Assembly: GCA_014155875.1 (NCBI GenBank) | Contig: JACEFZ010017448.1 | Span: 538,501 to 602,500 of the forward strand | Reading direction: 5' to 3' | DNA length: 64,000 nucleotides | Origin: Cepaea nemoralis | Lineage: Eukaryota; Mollusca; Gastropoda; Stylommatophora; Helicidae | Shown here: one piece after another, positions 32,501 through 41,454 of the stretch | How positions within the stretch are numbered: the first letter of the stretch is position 1 | How the letters are laid out: each line of letters starts with the position of its first letter | Translations under genes and position numbers: made by a program | The notes under the pieces: model-generated | Seen by the model: the letters and a program-made list of their open reading frames with translations, nothing else | The model's database searches: none | What the model was told of the DNA's origin: nothing

Positions 32501-33111
32501 AGGTCGATGGTTTCCAGTGCAGTCTCGAGCTCCTCCCCTTGTGTATTGGAGGAAGTGTTTCCCCATGCTCTGCCCTTAGCGTTGAAGTCACCACAGAAAA
32601 TAACATTTCTCTCTTGGCCCAATATGCCACTTAAGCACTGCCACTTCTGGGCGTCCATACTCGCATTGCGGGCATAAACATTAACCAACACGAATGGTAT
32701 ACTGGAATGAACTCTCAACGCCTGTATTTGTATATCGTCACTGTCCCAACTGGACATGTCTAGCTCTGACGCCACCATGCTGTCGCGAACGAGAATCGCC
32801 GTTCCCAGATGTCGTCTGTTGTAGAAACATTTGAAGCCGGCAATTCGGAGTAGCTGATCGCCCAGTCTCGTCTCCTGGAGTGCTACAATGTCGTTCCTGT
32901 AAACTAGGGTTTCTAAAATAGAGCCCCGTTGTTTTACACTGGCACAGTTCCAATATAGAATACGGATGTTCCTGAGTCCTAGACGGTGACACTTGAGTCT
33001 AAAACGCCTCAAACCTCCGCGCTTACCTTGTTTCTTTTTCCCTGCGCGGCTACCACGCCGCTTCGTTATGTTGACTGCTGGCCCATCGGAAAACACACGT
33101 TGTTCCGCCAT
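29515..33111 (-). CDS. LINE polyprotein: AP endonuclease, reverse transcriptase, RNase H
   Basis: The first ATG in frame (33109-33111, MAEQRVFSDG) gives 1198 codons; the frame is open 27 codons further up but starts there with GTG. Residue numbers below count from that upstream point. Basic N-terminus (KRRGSRAGKKKQGKRGG, 44-60). Endonuclease 74-285: YWNC at 80, LQE at 105, GDFN at 201, GSDHHP at 275. Reverse transcriptase about 490-790: APGPDGIRYDDI, GYRPKRETW, AIDLEDAYNRVP, GLPQGSPLSPVLFNAY and YADD at 719-722. RNase H about 1005-1130: YTDGS, MEVMAV, LSDS and PGHAGVQGNERADKLAG, which give all catalytic acids. No CCHC zinc knuckle is evident. It nicks target DNA and copies its own RNA. One frame with a terminal RNase H fits the I superfamily, ingi-like. 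The 3' UTR is only about 18 bases. Confidence 0.93.
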   Translation of the reverse strand: MAEQRVFSDGPAVNITKRRGSRAGKKKQGKRGGLRRFRLKCHRLGLRNIRILYWNCASVKQRGSILETLVYRNDIVALQETRLGDQLLRIAGFKCFYNRRHLGTAILVRDSMVASELDMSSWDSDDIQIQALRVHSSIPFVLVNVYARNASMDAQKWQCLSGILGQERNVIFCGDFNAKGRAWGNTSSNTQGEELETALETIDLVCINSGCVTRTASRPGDEDSAIDLALVSPSLTTVCRWGVLGHHGSDHHPCSILVEKGRTRQHKLKVKTFQYDSTGQDVVSKIRRDKRRTFQGRKKSWEQPPWWSFEVEKAWVDKRSAVRRWQNAKKNRAGHPSPCLHLEREMHTKVSYFKKLVKVVKSEKWAEVCQRVSTDKSLKLFWRLHKSMSGVVKNKSISDFQGADLTWQRTDEDKGKALFERYLEQGNQTDMGGRNLAKEVTSDRCKAQNTSEEDTVTVKEIKAVLRRSKNSAPGPDGIRYDDINRCTDNELEKLADMYNNSIGSASIKEEWLHSYLIPLPKPDKDHKKIQGYRIITMQNTIGKLLEKVIARKISSQLERQGVFPPTLGGYRPKRETWTNAAVFAQDVYEGFHAGTETVAAAIDLEDAYNRVPLDFLMFQLLELNVSPFLLSWIAAALYQRKVVFRCGSWTSEPTTIYPGLPQGSPLSPVLFNAYTVRITSEQITGPGRTLSYADDVLVYRQGKDREEVAVELQTELNRISTWCDEAGAMVNPTKATVTWFSLNNHIVNNPTPTVMLCSETVERTQAMNYLGIRFDRSLAYNVHIDQVITKAKRGLAAMRVMAAANCEQRHLCLLYEGLVMSVLEYAMAILTLSHKQIERMERIQNEAMRIILGCTRDTACRAMRYLLDFPTIEERIQVCRARAYLKINANTQHPLHSEIRKVKGSRLKRGRSWMGQAEDILQQVCSLEDLEPGEEWVQVPTDFCTSFSVCIQLDRKCRQENPAAVEAEVQALIFENSLDGDAVIYTDGSVVRHVRSSWAFTARAGGRIVKEDSGAFTETTSSLTMEVMAVSKAITWLETQTFTRACFLSDSMNMIKRIEEGSIRREWLLPLKRSRLAKISFIFVPGHAGVQGNERADKLAGEATVEGGRAMDQADILNALREVRLLREPSDDCESTTMARLREQQIKRGVAKQEHYAGSQRRLINQHRTGVVSRYTLRDLLRRGSEHLWTEWFDVQRG

Positions 33112-33330
33112 GTTGAAAAAACGTAAACACAGACTGATTTGAACCACACACGCTGCTGAAAATTCACTCAAGGATGGCTTCGCTCGATGCACGAACTCCG
33201 TAGCACCCGCGCAGATCTTGAGTAGAAACTCCTGGTTTTACATCCTGGCACACCAATTACACGCCAGAGATGAATAAATCCATCCCCGTCGCGAAAAAGT
33301 TAACGAACACAAAACAACACGACCGTCCGT

Positions 33331-33340
33331 CGCCATCTTG
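33331..33340 (-). promoter_or_regulatory. YY1-like motif at the LINE 5' end
   Basis: On the minus strand CAAGATGGCG lies about 18 bases from the LINE 5' end. It matches the YY1 core (AAnATGGCG) that sits at a similar place in mammalian L1, where it helps set the start site. Whether it works here is unknown. Confidence 0.45.
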
Positions 33341-33822
33341 AAACCGGAAGCCTGATCCAATATGTATATGATTTCATCATCCTCATATTGACAATCATCC
33401 TATGTCTATTGTTATGATTAGCAAATAAATGTTGTAGTATTGTAACTCATAGTTCTGTCATTATATTTTTTCCAATTGTGCATACGTGTTGTTGTGTACA
33501 TTGGTGGGGGTTCACTTACACACCACGGACAGGAGCAGTCAGGGAGAAAAACCTGTACTAGGATAGTTGTCTTTAAACTTTAATTCAGACTTAAAAATCT
33601 ATCCTAGCTAACCTTCTCTTTCCTAGTCCTTGGCGAATATTCAGCACAGTTCATTTCAATTTTGTAACGAGCCACTTAGAGCTGTACGTTGGATATTAAT
33701 GGGCCTAATCTATAGTTCAGCCATATACATTTTGTCCCTAGTCAGTTTCTGACTATTTGGGGTTGCTCGCCAGTGAAAAATACTTTCATCTAGCCGGTGG
33801 GGCACCCCGACTTATGATAGAT

Positions 33823-33842
33823 TGGTGTCTCGTCTCCGGGAT
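33823..33842 (+). other. Primer-binding-site candidate of the LTR element
   Basis: TGGTGTCTCGTCTCCGGGAT begins three bases after the 5' LTR end and starts with TGG, as needed for the CCA of a tRNA. The core CTCGTC..CGGGAT resembles the tRNA-Pro site of gammaretroviruses with changes; I cannot fix which tRNA is used. Confidence 0.55.
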
Positions 33843-34621
33843 TTAATTTTAACCCAATCCTACTGATTGGGCTTCTCGTCTGGAATTTGAATTCTGACTT
33901 CTCGCTTTCAATAGACTCCGGTACTAGACCCTAGACATACGATTTTAAAAGTTAACTCTTGTAATCTTCAGTCATCAAAATAGACTACCATCAGATGTAG
34001 CTAATTTTAGTTGAGGAAGTTACAGAGTATAGATATAACTTTTCAAAAGTGTATAACAGATAAGAACTTATGAGAACTACCTCATCTATCATTTATTGAT
34101 AAGTATTTTAATTCTTATCATTTAGTGTATCATTCATCATTTAATGATAACTGATCACTTTAATCATATTTACATTGATGTGTTTGATGATTTAACTGCT
34201 TGACTGATTTGCCATTTTATGCTTACTTATGCCATTTTCATTATGACATGTATGTAGTGCATTTTAATATTTATTTAGGTAAATATTACTATTGCTTGCT
34301 TGTGTTCGTTGGCTTGAGCTCCAAAGCGAAGTCCTGTATGTCGGATGAAGGCATCCTGTTGTCCAACATCAGTGTGATGTCATACAGGACCTGAGTTTTG
34401 CGTGAGTATCCGTTGATTACTGTGTAGTATGTCTCTCACACTTACTTCTCTGCGGTCGCCAGAAACTACTTGAATATTACTTTCAGTTGTCTTTCACTGC
34501 TGAGGCTAAACTCTACACATTGGTTTAGGTTCTGCTGTCATTGGTTCACTCTTGTCTTTCTAGCTTAGCTCTGATTTTGATAGATACATAAGAGCTTACC
34601 TGAATATAGCCATTAGCAAAT
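33843..34621 (+). other. Leader region of the LTR element
   Basis: 780 bases between the primer-binding site and the reading frame. No frame of note. It has a second TCTCGTCTGGAATTTGAA-like copy of the binding-site motif near 33872, and the folded motif at 34331-34390. Confidence 0.6.
34331..34390 (+). other. Perfect three-way-junction fold in the leader (packaging-signal candidate)
   Basis: A 10-bp stem GTCCTGTATG (34331-34340) with CATACAGGAC (34381-34390) closes two perfect hairpins: GGATG (34343) with CATCC (34352) around loop AAGG, and ACATCA (34366) with TGATGT (34375) around loop GTG. All three helices are fully paired within 60 bases. Confidence 0.6.
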
Positions 34622-36703
34622 ATGGACTCACCTTCCCAGGATCTAGATTATCTGAAGGCGCGCACAGATTACTTAGTGTCCACGAGAAGGTTAGGCATAA
34701 TAGAGGGCTTAACAGGAGAACAATTAGAAATATACATCAGAGATGAGATGAAAGAGTGGGACATGGCGGAGGAACAGATGAATAAAACAATTGATGAGTT
34801 ATTTGAAGCAAAAGAGCGTAGCAAAACTGAAGAAGCAGAGATTAATATAAAGCATATGGAAGTAGTCAATGCAGAGAAGCTAACCTTTCTAGCGGGATAT
34901 AAGGTAGGAGATATGGATGCTCACCCAACCAGGAAGGAAGGGACATCTTTGCCAACCACTGCGGAATCAGAGTTAGTGGACCGGGAACTACAGGTTCTCA
35001 TTCGACCCTGTCCTAAACGGAAAAGAGGGAAGAAAAAACGTGCCAAAGGCATTTCAAACAGTCACAAACGTGATAACTGTTTGCACCACGGAAATTGTGG
35101 TCTCACTGGTTCGCCAGTACAGGACCTTCAGGAAAACCACTTGACTTCTATGAGAAATGAATCTCGAGAGAAAGAGGAACTGAAGACAACCTTTAATGAG
35201 GTCGCAGGCGGAGACCTAGCCGATTCTCACATTCCCTTCTGTTCACAGAATCACGAAGTGGAATTACATCTGACTGAAATAGGGAGGATGAAAGTAACTG
35301 AATCCCAGGTGAATTTCATTACTGCAATGCGGGAAGAATCACTAATTATCAGTTCAGATAATTTAACTGGTCCGCCAGTACAAGACTCCCAGGAATCTCA
35401 TTTTACTTCAACCAGAGGTGAAACTCAAGAGGAAGAGGACCTGAGGACATCTTTTAAGGAGGTCGGAGATCGAAAGGTAACCGACTTTAGTATTCCCTTC
35501 AGCCCAGACGAGGAAGAAGTGGGATTAAATTTGACTGACAGTGGGATGAAGGACGACCCGGAACCCCTTGTGATCTTTAAGGCTGCAGCTCAGGACAAGA
35601 CACTAGATCTCAGTTCAAATCATTTACCTATCGTGATGGATTGCTTGGACAGCCCACCACAGGATTTACCTCAACTGGACTTAGCCCATGAAAGCAGGAC
35701 CAGAGAGGAACATCCAGACCAGGAAACATTTCCAGTTGTTATCTTACAGTATACCAGTTCGGAGACTCAGGAAACACAGGGAATTGTTAGGAGCCAGAAT
35801 ATGGATTCTGGTTTTGTGCAGACAACATTGTCTGTAGTTACTAGCAAAGAAAACTCTTCACACAAGATGGAGGTAGAAACTGCTAGCATCGCTATAGCTG
35901 AAGTTATCAGGGAATTCCAGCAACAGGGACCTGAAGTAACAGAAGTCAAGAGTGGTTTGGAATCAACACTCTTAGGACTCAATCTACCCTTCAGTCAGGT
36001 CGATTTGATAGGAGTAGATCAGCTATTTGTGGATACTTTATTCAAAAGTAACACCACTTTATCGCCCTGGAGTAACTATGTTATTTCTCAAAGCAGGACA
36101 ACTTGGCACACTAAATTTCCAATTTCTAGCACGGTTTGTACAAGAAACTCTAATGCAGAGAAGCTCAGCCCATTAACTGAATATCAGGGGAAGAAACCGC
36201 GACACCGAGGAGGGACGATTGTTACGCCCGACTTTGAAGGAGGAAAGCGCCAGTTGAATTTATATCATGGGACCATGATGTGTAACATTATTCCTTTCAA
36301 AAGGAAGCTATTGATGGATCTGTTAAGGATCTATAAAGGATGGAGGAATATCAAGGAGACAAGCTTTGCTGTGGCCAGCTTATGCAAGACCTCACTACGG
36401 GTACATCCTCGGCTGAAAGGAGTAAATCACGTGAGTGAATGGTGTAAAACAATTGCTGCCCAGAGGCGTAGAAGAATCCCGTTGATTGTGATCTTTCCCA
36501 GAAGGGTAACATTACACCCTCCTGACAATTACCGGATTTTACCAAGCTATTGCATGGAATCCCGGCCGAAAACCAGGTACAAGGACCTATCCAAAGTATC
36601 CTGGCAGTATGGAAATGGAACGTCTTTATGCAGATGCAGGACAACCCACTGCCACAAGGAATATTGGAAACCTTTAGGCAGATACAGAACGGAGAGTGCT
36701 TAG
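34622..36703 (+). CDS. 693-codon protein of the LTR element, unknown family
   Basis: Starts at ATG after AAAT. N-terminus 1-90 is charged and helical (TRRLGIIEGLTGEQLEIYIR, then DEMKEWDMAEEQM) and looks like a coiled coil; that layout recalls the start of some invertebrate gag proteins, but I find no capsid motif or CCHC knuckle. A basic patch follows (RKRGKKKRAKG, about 136-146). Residues about 162-330 hold two diverged tandem repeats of some 85-95 residues, each with LTGxPVQD, ExHxTS, EELxTxFxEV, DxxIPF and LxLTxxG. The C-terminal third is basic (KKPRHRGG, QRRRRIPL) and ends with a Cys/His cluster (CRCRTTHCHKE). No DTG, YxDD or DDE motif. It might be a structural protein or a captured gene. 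Confidence 0.7.
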   Translation: MDSPSQDLDYLKARTDYLVSTRRLGIIEGLTGEQLEIYIRDEMKEWDMAEEQMNKTIDELFEAKERSKTEEAEINIKHMEVVNAEKLTFLAGYKVGDMDAHPTRKEGTSLPTTAESELVDRELQVLIRPCPKRKRGKKKRAKGISNSHKRDNCLHHGNCGLTGSPVQDLQENHLTSMRNESREKEELKTTFNEVAGGDLADSHIPFCSQNHEVELHLTEIGRMKVTESQVNFITAMREESLIISSDNLTGPPVQDSQESHFTSTRGETQEEEDLRTSFKEVGDRKVTDFSIPFSPDEEEVGLNLTDSGMKDDPEPLVIFKAAAQDKTLDLSSNHLPIVMDCLDSPPQDLPQLDLAHESRTREEHPDQETFPVVILQYTSSETQETQGIVRSQNMDSGFVQTTLSVVTSKENSSHKMEVETASIAIAEVIREFQQQGPEVTEVKSGLESTLLGLNLPFSQVDLIGVDQLFVDTLFKSNTTLSPWSNYVISQSRTTWHTKFPISSTVCTRNSNAEKLSPLTEYQGKKPRHRGGTIVTPDFEGGKRQLNLYHGTMMCNIIPFKRKLLMDLLRIYKGWRNIKETSFAVASLCKTSLRVHPRLKGVNHVSEWCKTIAAQRRRRIPLIVIFPRRVTLHPPDNYRILPSYCMESRPKTRYKDLSKVSWQYGNGTSLCRCRTTHCHKEYWKPLGRYRTESA

Positions 36704-36764
36704 GCATTATTCTGGGATGTACGGCGTGCTTTGACAAAAGATTTCTGGCAGAAACTTTTTTTTT

Positions 36765-36774
36765 AAGGGGAAAG
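36765..36774 (+). other. Polypurine tract
   Basis: AAGGGGAAAG, three bases before the 3' LTR start at 36778, after a T run. This is the expected place for plus-strand priming. Confidence 0.85.
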
Positions 36775-36777
36775 CTC

Positions 36778-39407
36778 TGTCACGAATTGGCAGCCTTTTC
36801 TTCCCAGAACAATTTTCGGTTCACTTTTGATGGGCCATGTAGAGGATCAACAGACGAACAAAACCGTTTTCTCTATATTCAAGGCTATACTGTCTTGACG
36901 TAAGCTTGCAAAACCTGCAAGTAAACAAACCACCAGGAATGGCTTTCTATTTGGGAAGTTAATTTGACACCAGTACCGGTCACCCCCAGAGGTTATCAAT
37001 CCAGCCAGACGGGAGGGCAGACTCAGGGGACTGAATAGTAATTAAAACCAACCAGGCATGACGCAAGCAAACCTGGTTTACCAACAGAGTTGTAAACTGG
37101 CTGTTGACCATGAGAACCTAATTGTTCCCTTGACATGACACCTGATAAGAATAGCTAGGAAATCGCCCAACCGCGATGGCTGACCCCATCTGGTAGAGAC
37201 TAGAGGCGCAAGGTGTGAAATCACTGATAAGACTCAGTGGGCTAATAATTGTCAGACCCACAGGTGTGAAGGCTAGTGTGCATGCAGAAAGAATTTTTAT
37301 GACTGGACAGACTTGGAGATAATTGCAATTAACGTCAGGAGGAGATAAGAAGAATTTATGAATGGAATTCCGGGGAGATAAGTGTCTACTGCTAGGCTAG
37401 GTATAAAAACCCCTGCTAGACTTTTTCCCTTTAGATTAAGTCTGACTTCAGGAACAGGTAGGCAGCCAGCTCAATGTCTGTAGTCATATGCATGATTATT
37501 ATGTTGGCTTCTAGGAAGGATTTCTTAGTAACTATGCAACAGTCTTTTAGACATATGAACTTTCAGTCTATATCTGATCTAGGTTATTTCAAGAACTATC
37601 TTTGGCGTAGGTTACTTGAGTGTTCTTTCTAAGTTCTGTGTTCAATATCATTGTGCTTTAAGTGTTACTCTTCTGAGAAGTAGAAACTTATGGAAGGAGG
37701 TCTTGTCTAGAGATACTTGAGGTGTCGTAGCAGATGCTTGCCATTTCTTTCTAAACTAGACTAGTCTCGTTTTGGTGTGTGCATTTGTTGTACAGATATA
37801 GTCAACTGACTATTTATTTAATTCTTACAACAGCAGTAACTAAGTGGTGATTAAACCGGGCAGCTCAGCAAATATGGCTGGTCTGTGTGGTCACTTCAAT
37901 TAGACTTGTTGTATATCTCATTTTGTAGCTATACAATATTAGTACTCATTAATAATGCCTGAATGCTATTATGTTGAGTATCATTAGATGTCCATCTTGA
38001 AGTAATATAATGTTTACGGATATGTTGGATGTATGTATGTGTAATTTCATATGAATATACGATGCTAGGAATATGCTTCGTACATATTCTTTTTGTGTAT
38101 ATACGTCTCATTTCGTATACCTACAAACTAACTAGTGCATTATGCTATTATGTTAAAGTATCATAATATGTCTAGTTTAATTAATGTTTTATGGGTATTT
38201 CATGTTTGGTATATTGATTTGTCATATGCAAGCCTACCAATATGAAGTGTTATATTATGGTGTGCGCATTGGCACACTAACCATCGATTGCATTTGTAGC
38301 AGAGGTGTAATGGTACAGACATTACCCACAAGTGTTATGGGGTATATGGTGCTAAACCTTTTTCATCATATGGTGGAGGGTAATTCACGGAAGTCTGGCA
38401 CAGCTACTGGTCCCGGCTTGTAAGCCGGATGATCAGGCATTATTATAATACCATTACCGACCCTGTGAGCTGCTAAACTAACATTGGACGGAGCGGCTGT
38501 ACGACACAGAATTTCTGTATTAGCGACATGGACATGGGGCGGCAGAAATGTAATCATTACAGGCGTGTGAGACAATTGAAAAGCCCGTCCCAGACTAAAG
38601 ACAGTAGGGAGAAGGAGGATGGTGAACACAGTAGAGCTGGAAGATAAACTTGGCCAGACTGGTCATTGTATATGTTTGTGTTATGATATGTTTTAATTAG
38701 GATTGCGCTGATGTAGAACTAGATATAACACATTCTTGACTTTCTTTCAAGCTCTCACAAGGAGCACCTATGTTATAGATCTCAAGACTAGAGACTACTG
38801 ACTAGGTAGTGTCAGGACTGACAGGATTCGTCAGAATACCGGCAAGCTGTTCTCTTTTGTGTGTCTACTGGAGAGTGGGGATCTGGACCACAGATCCAGA
38901 TAGATCGAGTAACAAGTAAAGTTACGTAATGTTTGTCATCAATATCAATATGTATATGATTTCATCATCCTCATATTGACAATCATCCTATGTCTATTGT
39001 TATGATTAGCAAATAAATGTTGTAGTATTGTAACTCATAGTTCTGTCATTATATTTTTTCCAATTGTGCATACGTGTTGTTGTGTACATTGGTGGGGGTT
39101 CACTTACACACCAAGGAAAGGAGCAGTCAGGGAGAAAAACCTGTACTAGGATAGTTGTCTTTAAACTTTAATTCAGACTTAAAAATCTATCCTAGCTAAC
39201 CTTCTCTTTCCTAGTCCTTGGCGAATATTCAGCACAGTTCATTTCAATTTTGTAACGAGCCACTTAGAGCTGTACGTTGGATATTCATGGGCCTAATCTA
39301 TAGTTCAGCCATATACATTTTGTCCCTAGTCAGTTTCTGACTATTTGGGGTTGCTCGCCAGTGAAAAATACTTTCATCTAGCCAGTGGGGCACCCCGACT
39401 TATGACA
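36778..39407 (+). repeat. 3' LTR, 2630 bp, uninterrupted
   Basis: Starts TGTCACGAATTGG and ends TTATGACA. It shows the empty sites of both nested insertions in the 5' LTR. TATAAAA at 37402-37408, AATAAA at 39012-39017. A 79-codon frame (38184-38423) is also present, unchanged, at 26405-26644; there is no sign that it is translated. 2.6 kb is unusually long for an LTR. Confidence 0.93.
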
Positions 39408-39412
39408 GATGA

Positions 39413-40035
39413 TTTAATCGAAGCGTTGGATATGTGGTTTTATAGAAGAGTGCTGAATTTCTTGGAGAGCCAAAATGAATAATCTAAATGTTTTGAGGGA
39501 GAACTTATAAACATAAGAAAGAGGCAGTCATCAATCATTTACCTTATTATGAGAAGATAAAAATTTACACAAATTGTGACAACTGGTAAGATGTGTGGGA
39601 AAAAAGAGATACAGACAGCGAGGGAAAAGTCTTGGCAGTCTTGTGTCATGGCACGGAAGGGTGTCAACACACAAAACATAACATGCTGTTGGAGATTGCA
39701 AGATATGGAGAAGCACGATCGTCCATGCTAGTCAACAAGACACATGATGATGATGATTGAGTGATATTATAGCTTTAGCTGTCAAATGATTCTGCAAGAT
39801 CTGAACAAGGAAGGCAACAGGCTCGTAAACAGCATCATGTTTCAGAAGCTGAAATACTTTATCCATTTTAAACATCACAGTGGTTTAGAAAGAACATTAG
39901 TGGAGGGCAGGGTTCCTGGGAAAAGAGGCAGGGGTAAACCAACATCAAGGTGGACACAAAACATTAAAGACATCCTGGGCAAGAAAATGCATGAGTTTGG
40001 GGATTTGGTGAAAGATCAAATTGATTTTTGGTAGT
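39413..40035 (+). pseudogene. RTE-type LINE relic (right of the LTR element)
   Basis: Begins DLIEALDMWFYRRVLNF directly after the target duplication. Later, 39786-40034 encodes LKYFIHFKHHSGLERT, then GKRGRGKPTSRWTQNIKDIL, the typical C-terminal end. Between them 39490-39775 is another RTE 3' relic (LVSWHGR) ending in GATGATGATGATTGA. Confidence 0.65.
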
Positions 40036-40080
40036 TTTTAATAAGAGTGGGATTCTGCAAAGAACCTCATTTCACCTTAA

Positions 40081-40315
40081 TAGTCCATCCATCCATTCAT
40101 CATGTGCCATGCCGGTAAGCGTGGGCGTTCATGTTCTGCCATCTCACTCGATCACCAGAGTCGTGGATCAGCTCCATGTTTCTGTCTCGACCATGCCACA
40201 AGGCCAAGCCTTCCAAGTACTTGCTTCTAGGTCTTCCCCTTGGTCTGTTCCCCTCGATCTTACCAGTTGTCACCAAGTTCTCCAAATCATTTCTTCTCAT
40301 AACATGCCTCCAAAA
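40081..40315 (-). pseudogene. RTE-type LINE 3' end, inverted
   Basis: The minus strand reads VFWRHVMRRNDLENLVTTGK, NRPRGRPRSKYLEGLALWHG and LIHDSGDRVRW, as at 21180-21400. The tail on the minus strand is an ATGG repeat. Confidence 0.8.
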
Positions 40316-41420
40316 AACCTCACTAGTACACATCAATTTATCTCCAGCATTCCTACAGTCTCAGTTCACCTCACTAGTACACATAAGTTTATCTCCAGCA
40401 TTCCTACAGTCTCAGTTCACCTCACTAGTACACATCAATTTATCTCCACCACTCCTACAGTCATAGTTCACCTCACTAGTACACATCAATTTATCTCCAG
40501 CATTCCTACAGTCTCAGTTCACCTCACTAGTACACATCAATTAATCTCCAGCATTCCTACAGTCTCAGTTTACCTCACTAGTACACATCAGTTTATCTCC
40601 AGCATTCCTACAGTCTCAGTTCACCTCACTAGTACACATCAATTTATCTCCACCACTCCTACAGTCATAGTTCACCTCACTAGTACACATCAGTTTATCT
40701 CCAGCATTCCTACAGTTTCAGTTCACCTCTCTAGTGCACATAAGTGTATCTCCAGCATTCCTACAGTCTCAGTTCACCTCACTAGTACACATCAATTTAT
40801 CTCCACCACTCCTACAGTCATAGTTCACCTCACTAGTACACATCAATTTATCTCCAGCATTCCTACAGTCTCAGTTCACCTCACTAGTACACATCAATTA
40901 ATCTCCAGCATTCCTACAGTCTCAGTTTACCTCACTAGTACACATCAGTTTATCTCCAGCATTCCTACAGTCTCAGTTCACCTCACTAGTACACATCAAT
41001 TTATCTCCACCACTCCTACAGTCATAGTTCACCTCACTAGTACACATCAGTTTATCTCCAGCATTCCTACAGTTTCAGTTCACCTCTCTAGTGCACATCA
41101 ATTTATCTCCAGCAATCCTCCAGTCTCAGTTCATCTCACTAGTGCACATAATTGTATCTACAGCATTCCTAAAGTTGTAGTTCACCTCACTAGTACACAT
41201 CAATTAATCTCCAGCATTCCTACAGTCTCAGTTCACCTCACTAGTACACATACATTTGTCTCCAGCATTCCTACAGTCTCAGTTCACCTCAGTAGTACAC
41301 ATCAGTTTATCTCCAGCATCCCTGCAGTCTCAGTTCACCTCACTAGTACACATCAATTTATCTCCAGCATTCTACAGTCTCAATTCACCTCACATGTACA
41401 CATCAATTTTAGTACACATT
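40316..41420 (+). repeat. 51-bp minisatellite with 357-bp higher-order repeat
   Basis: About 21 units of 51 bp, each with CTCACTAGTACACATCA and TCTCCAGCATTCCTACAGT. Because 51 is divisible by 3 it stays open as a 497-codon frame of STHQFISSIPTVSVHLT units. Variant units carrying CTCCACCACTCC begin at 40444, 40648, 40801 and 41005; the pairs are 357 bp apart (seven units), so a seven-unit block was duplicated. It is not likely a protein. Confidence 0.93.
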
Positions 41421-41454
41421 GTGGTATCTTCAGCAACCCTGATGAAATAATGTA

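Larger units (their letters stand above)
29497..33357 (-). mobile_element. Full-length ingi/I-like LINE, 3.86 kb, perfect 12-bp target duplication
   Basis: Flanked by CAATATGTATAT at 29485-29496 and 33358-33369. The 3' LTR shows the empty site. On the minus strand the 5' end starts at 33357 and the 3' end finishes in TAACTAACT, a short tandem tail and not poly(A). The single long reading frame is intact, the target duplication perfect and the host LTR young, so this is a recent and possibly active copy. Confidence 0.95.
25000..33819 (+). repeat. 5' LTR, split by a solo LTR and by a LINE
   Basis: LTR segments are 25000-26713, 29024-29496 and 33358-33819 (each side counting one copy of the target duplications). 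They line up in order with the 3' LTR at 36778-39407. It begins TGTCACGAATTGG and ends TTATGATA. TATA box TATAAAA is at 25624-25630 and AATAAA at 33424-33429. Confidence 0.92.
24995..39412 (+). mobile_element. LTR retroelement with two nested insertions, full span with target duplications
   Basis: The ends are GATGA at 24995-24999 and GATGA at 39408-39412, a 5-bp target duplication. LTRs start TGTCA and end TGACA (TGATA in the 5' copy), a normal short inverted terminus. Without the nested insertions the element would be about 8.2 kb: two LTRs of 2.6 kb and 2.96 kb of internal DNA (33820-36777). No protease, reverse transcriptase, RNase H or integrase motif is present inside, so it is non-autonomous. 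By eye the LTRs differ by about a dozen substitutions and four indels over 1.7 kb, under 1 percent, so insertion was recent. Confidence 0.92.

Noticed and set aside
33112..33192. 27-codon N-terminal extension of the LINE protein
   Set aside because: The extension begins with GTG and the first ATG in frame is at 33111.
34622..36703. Reading the 693-codon protein as pol
   Set aside because: No DTG/DSG protease, no YxDD polymerase and no DDE integrase pattern could be found.
29024..39407. Tandem segmental duplication instead of an LTR element
   Set aside because: TGTCA/TGACA ends, a 5-bp target duplication, a polypurine tract and a primer-site candidate in the right places fit an LTR element better.
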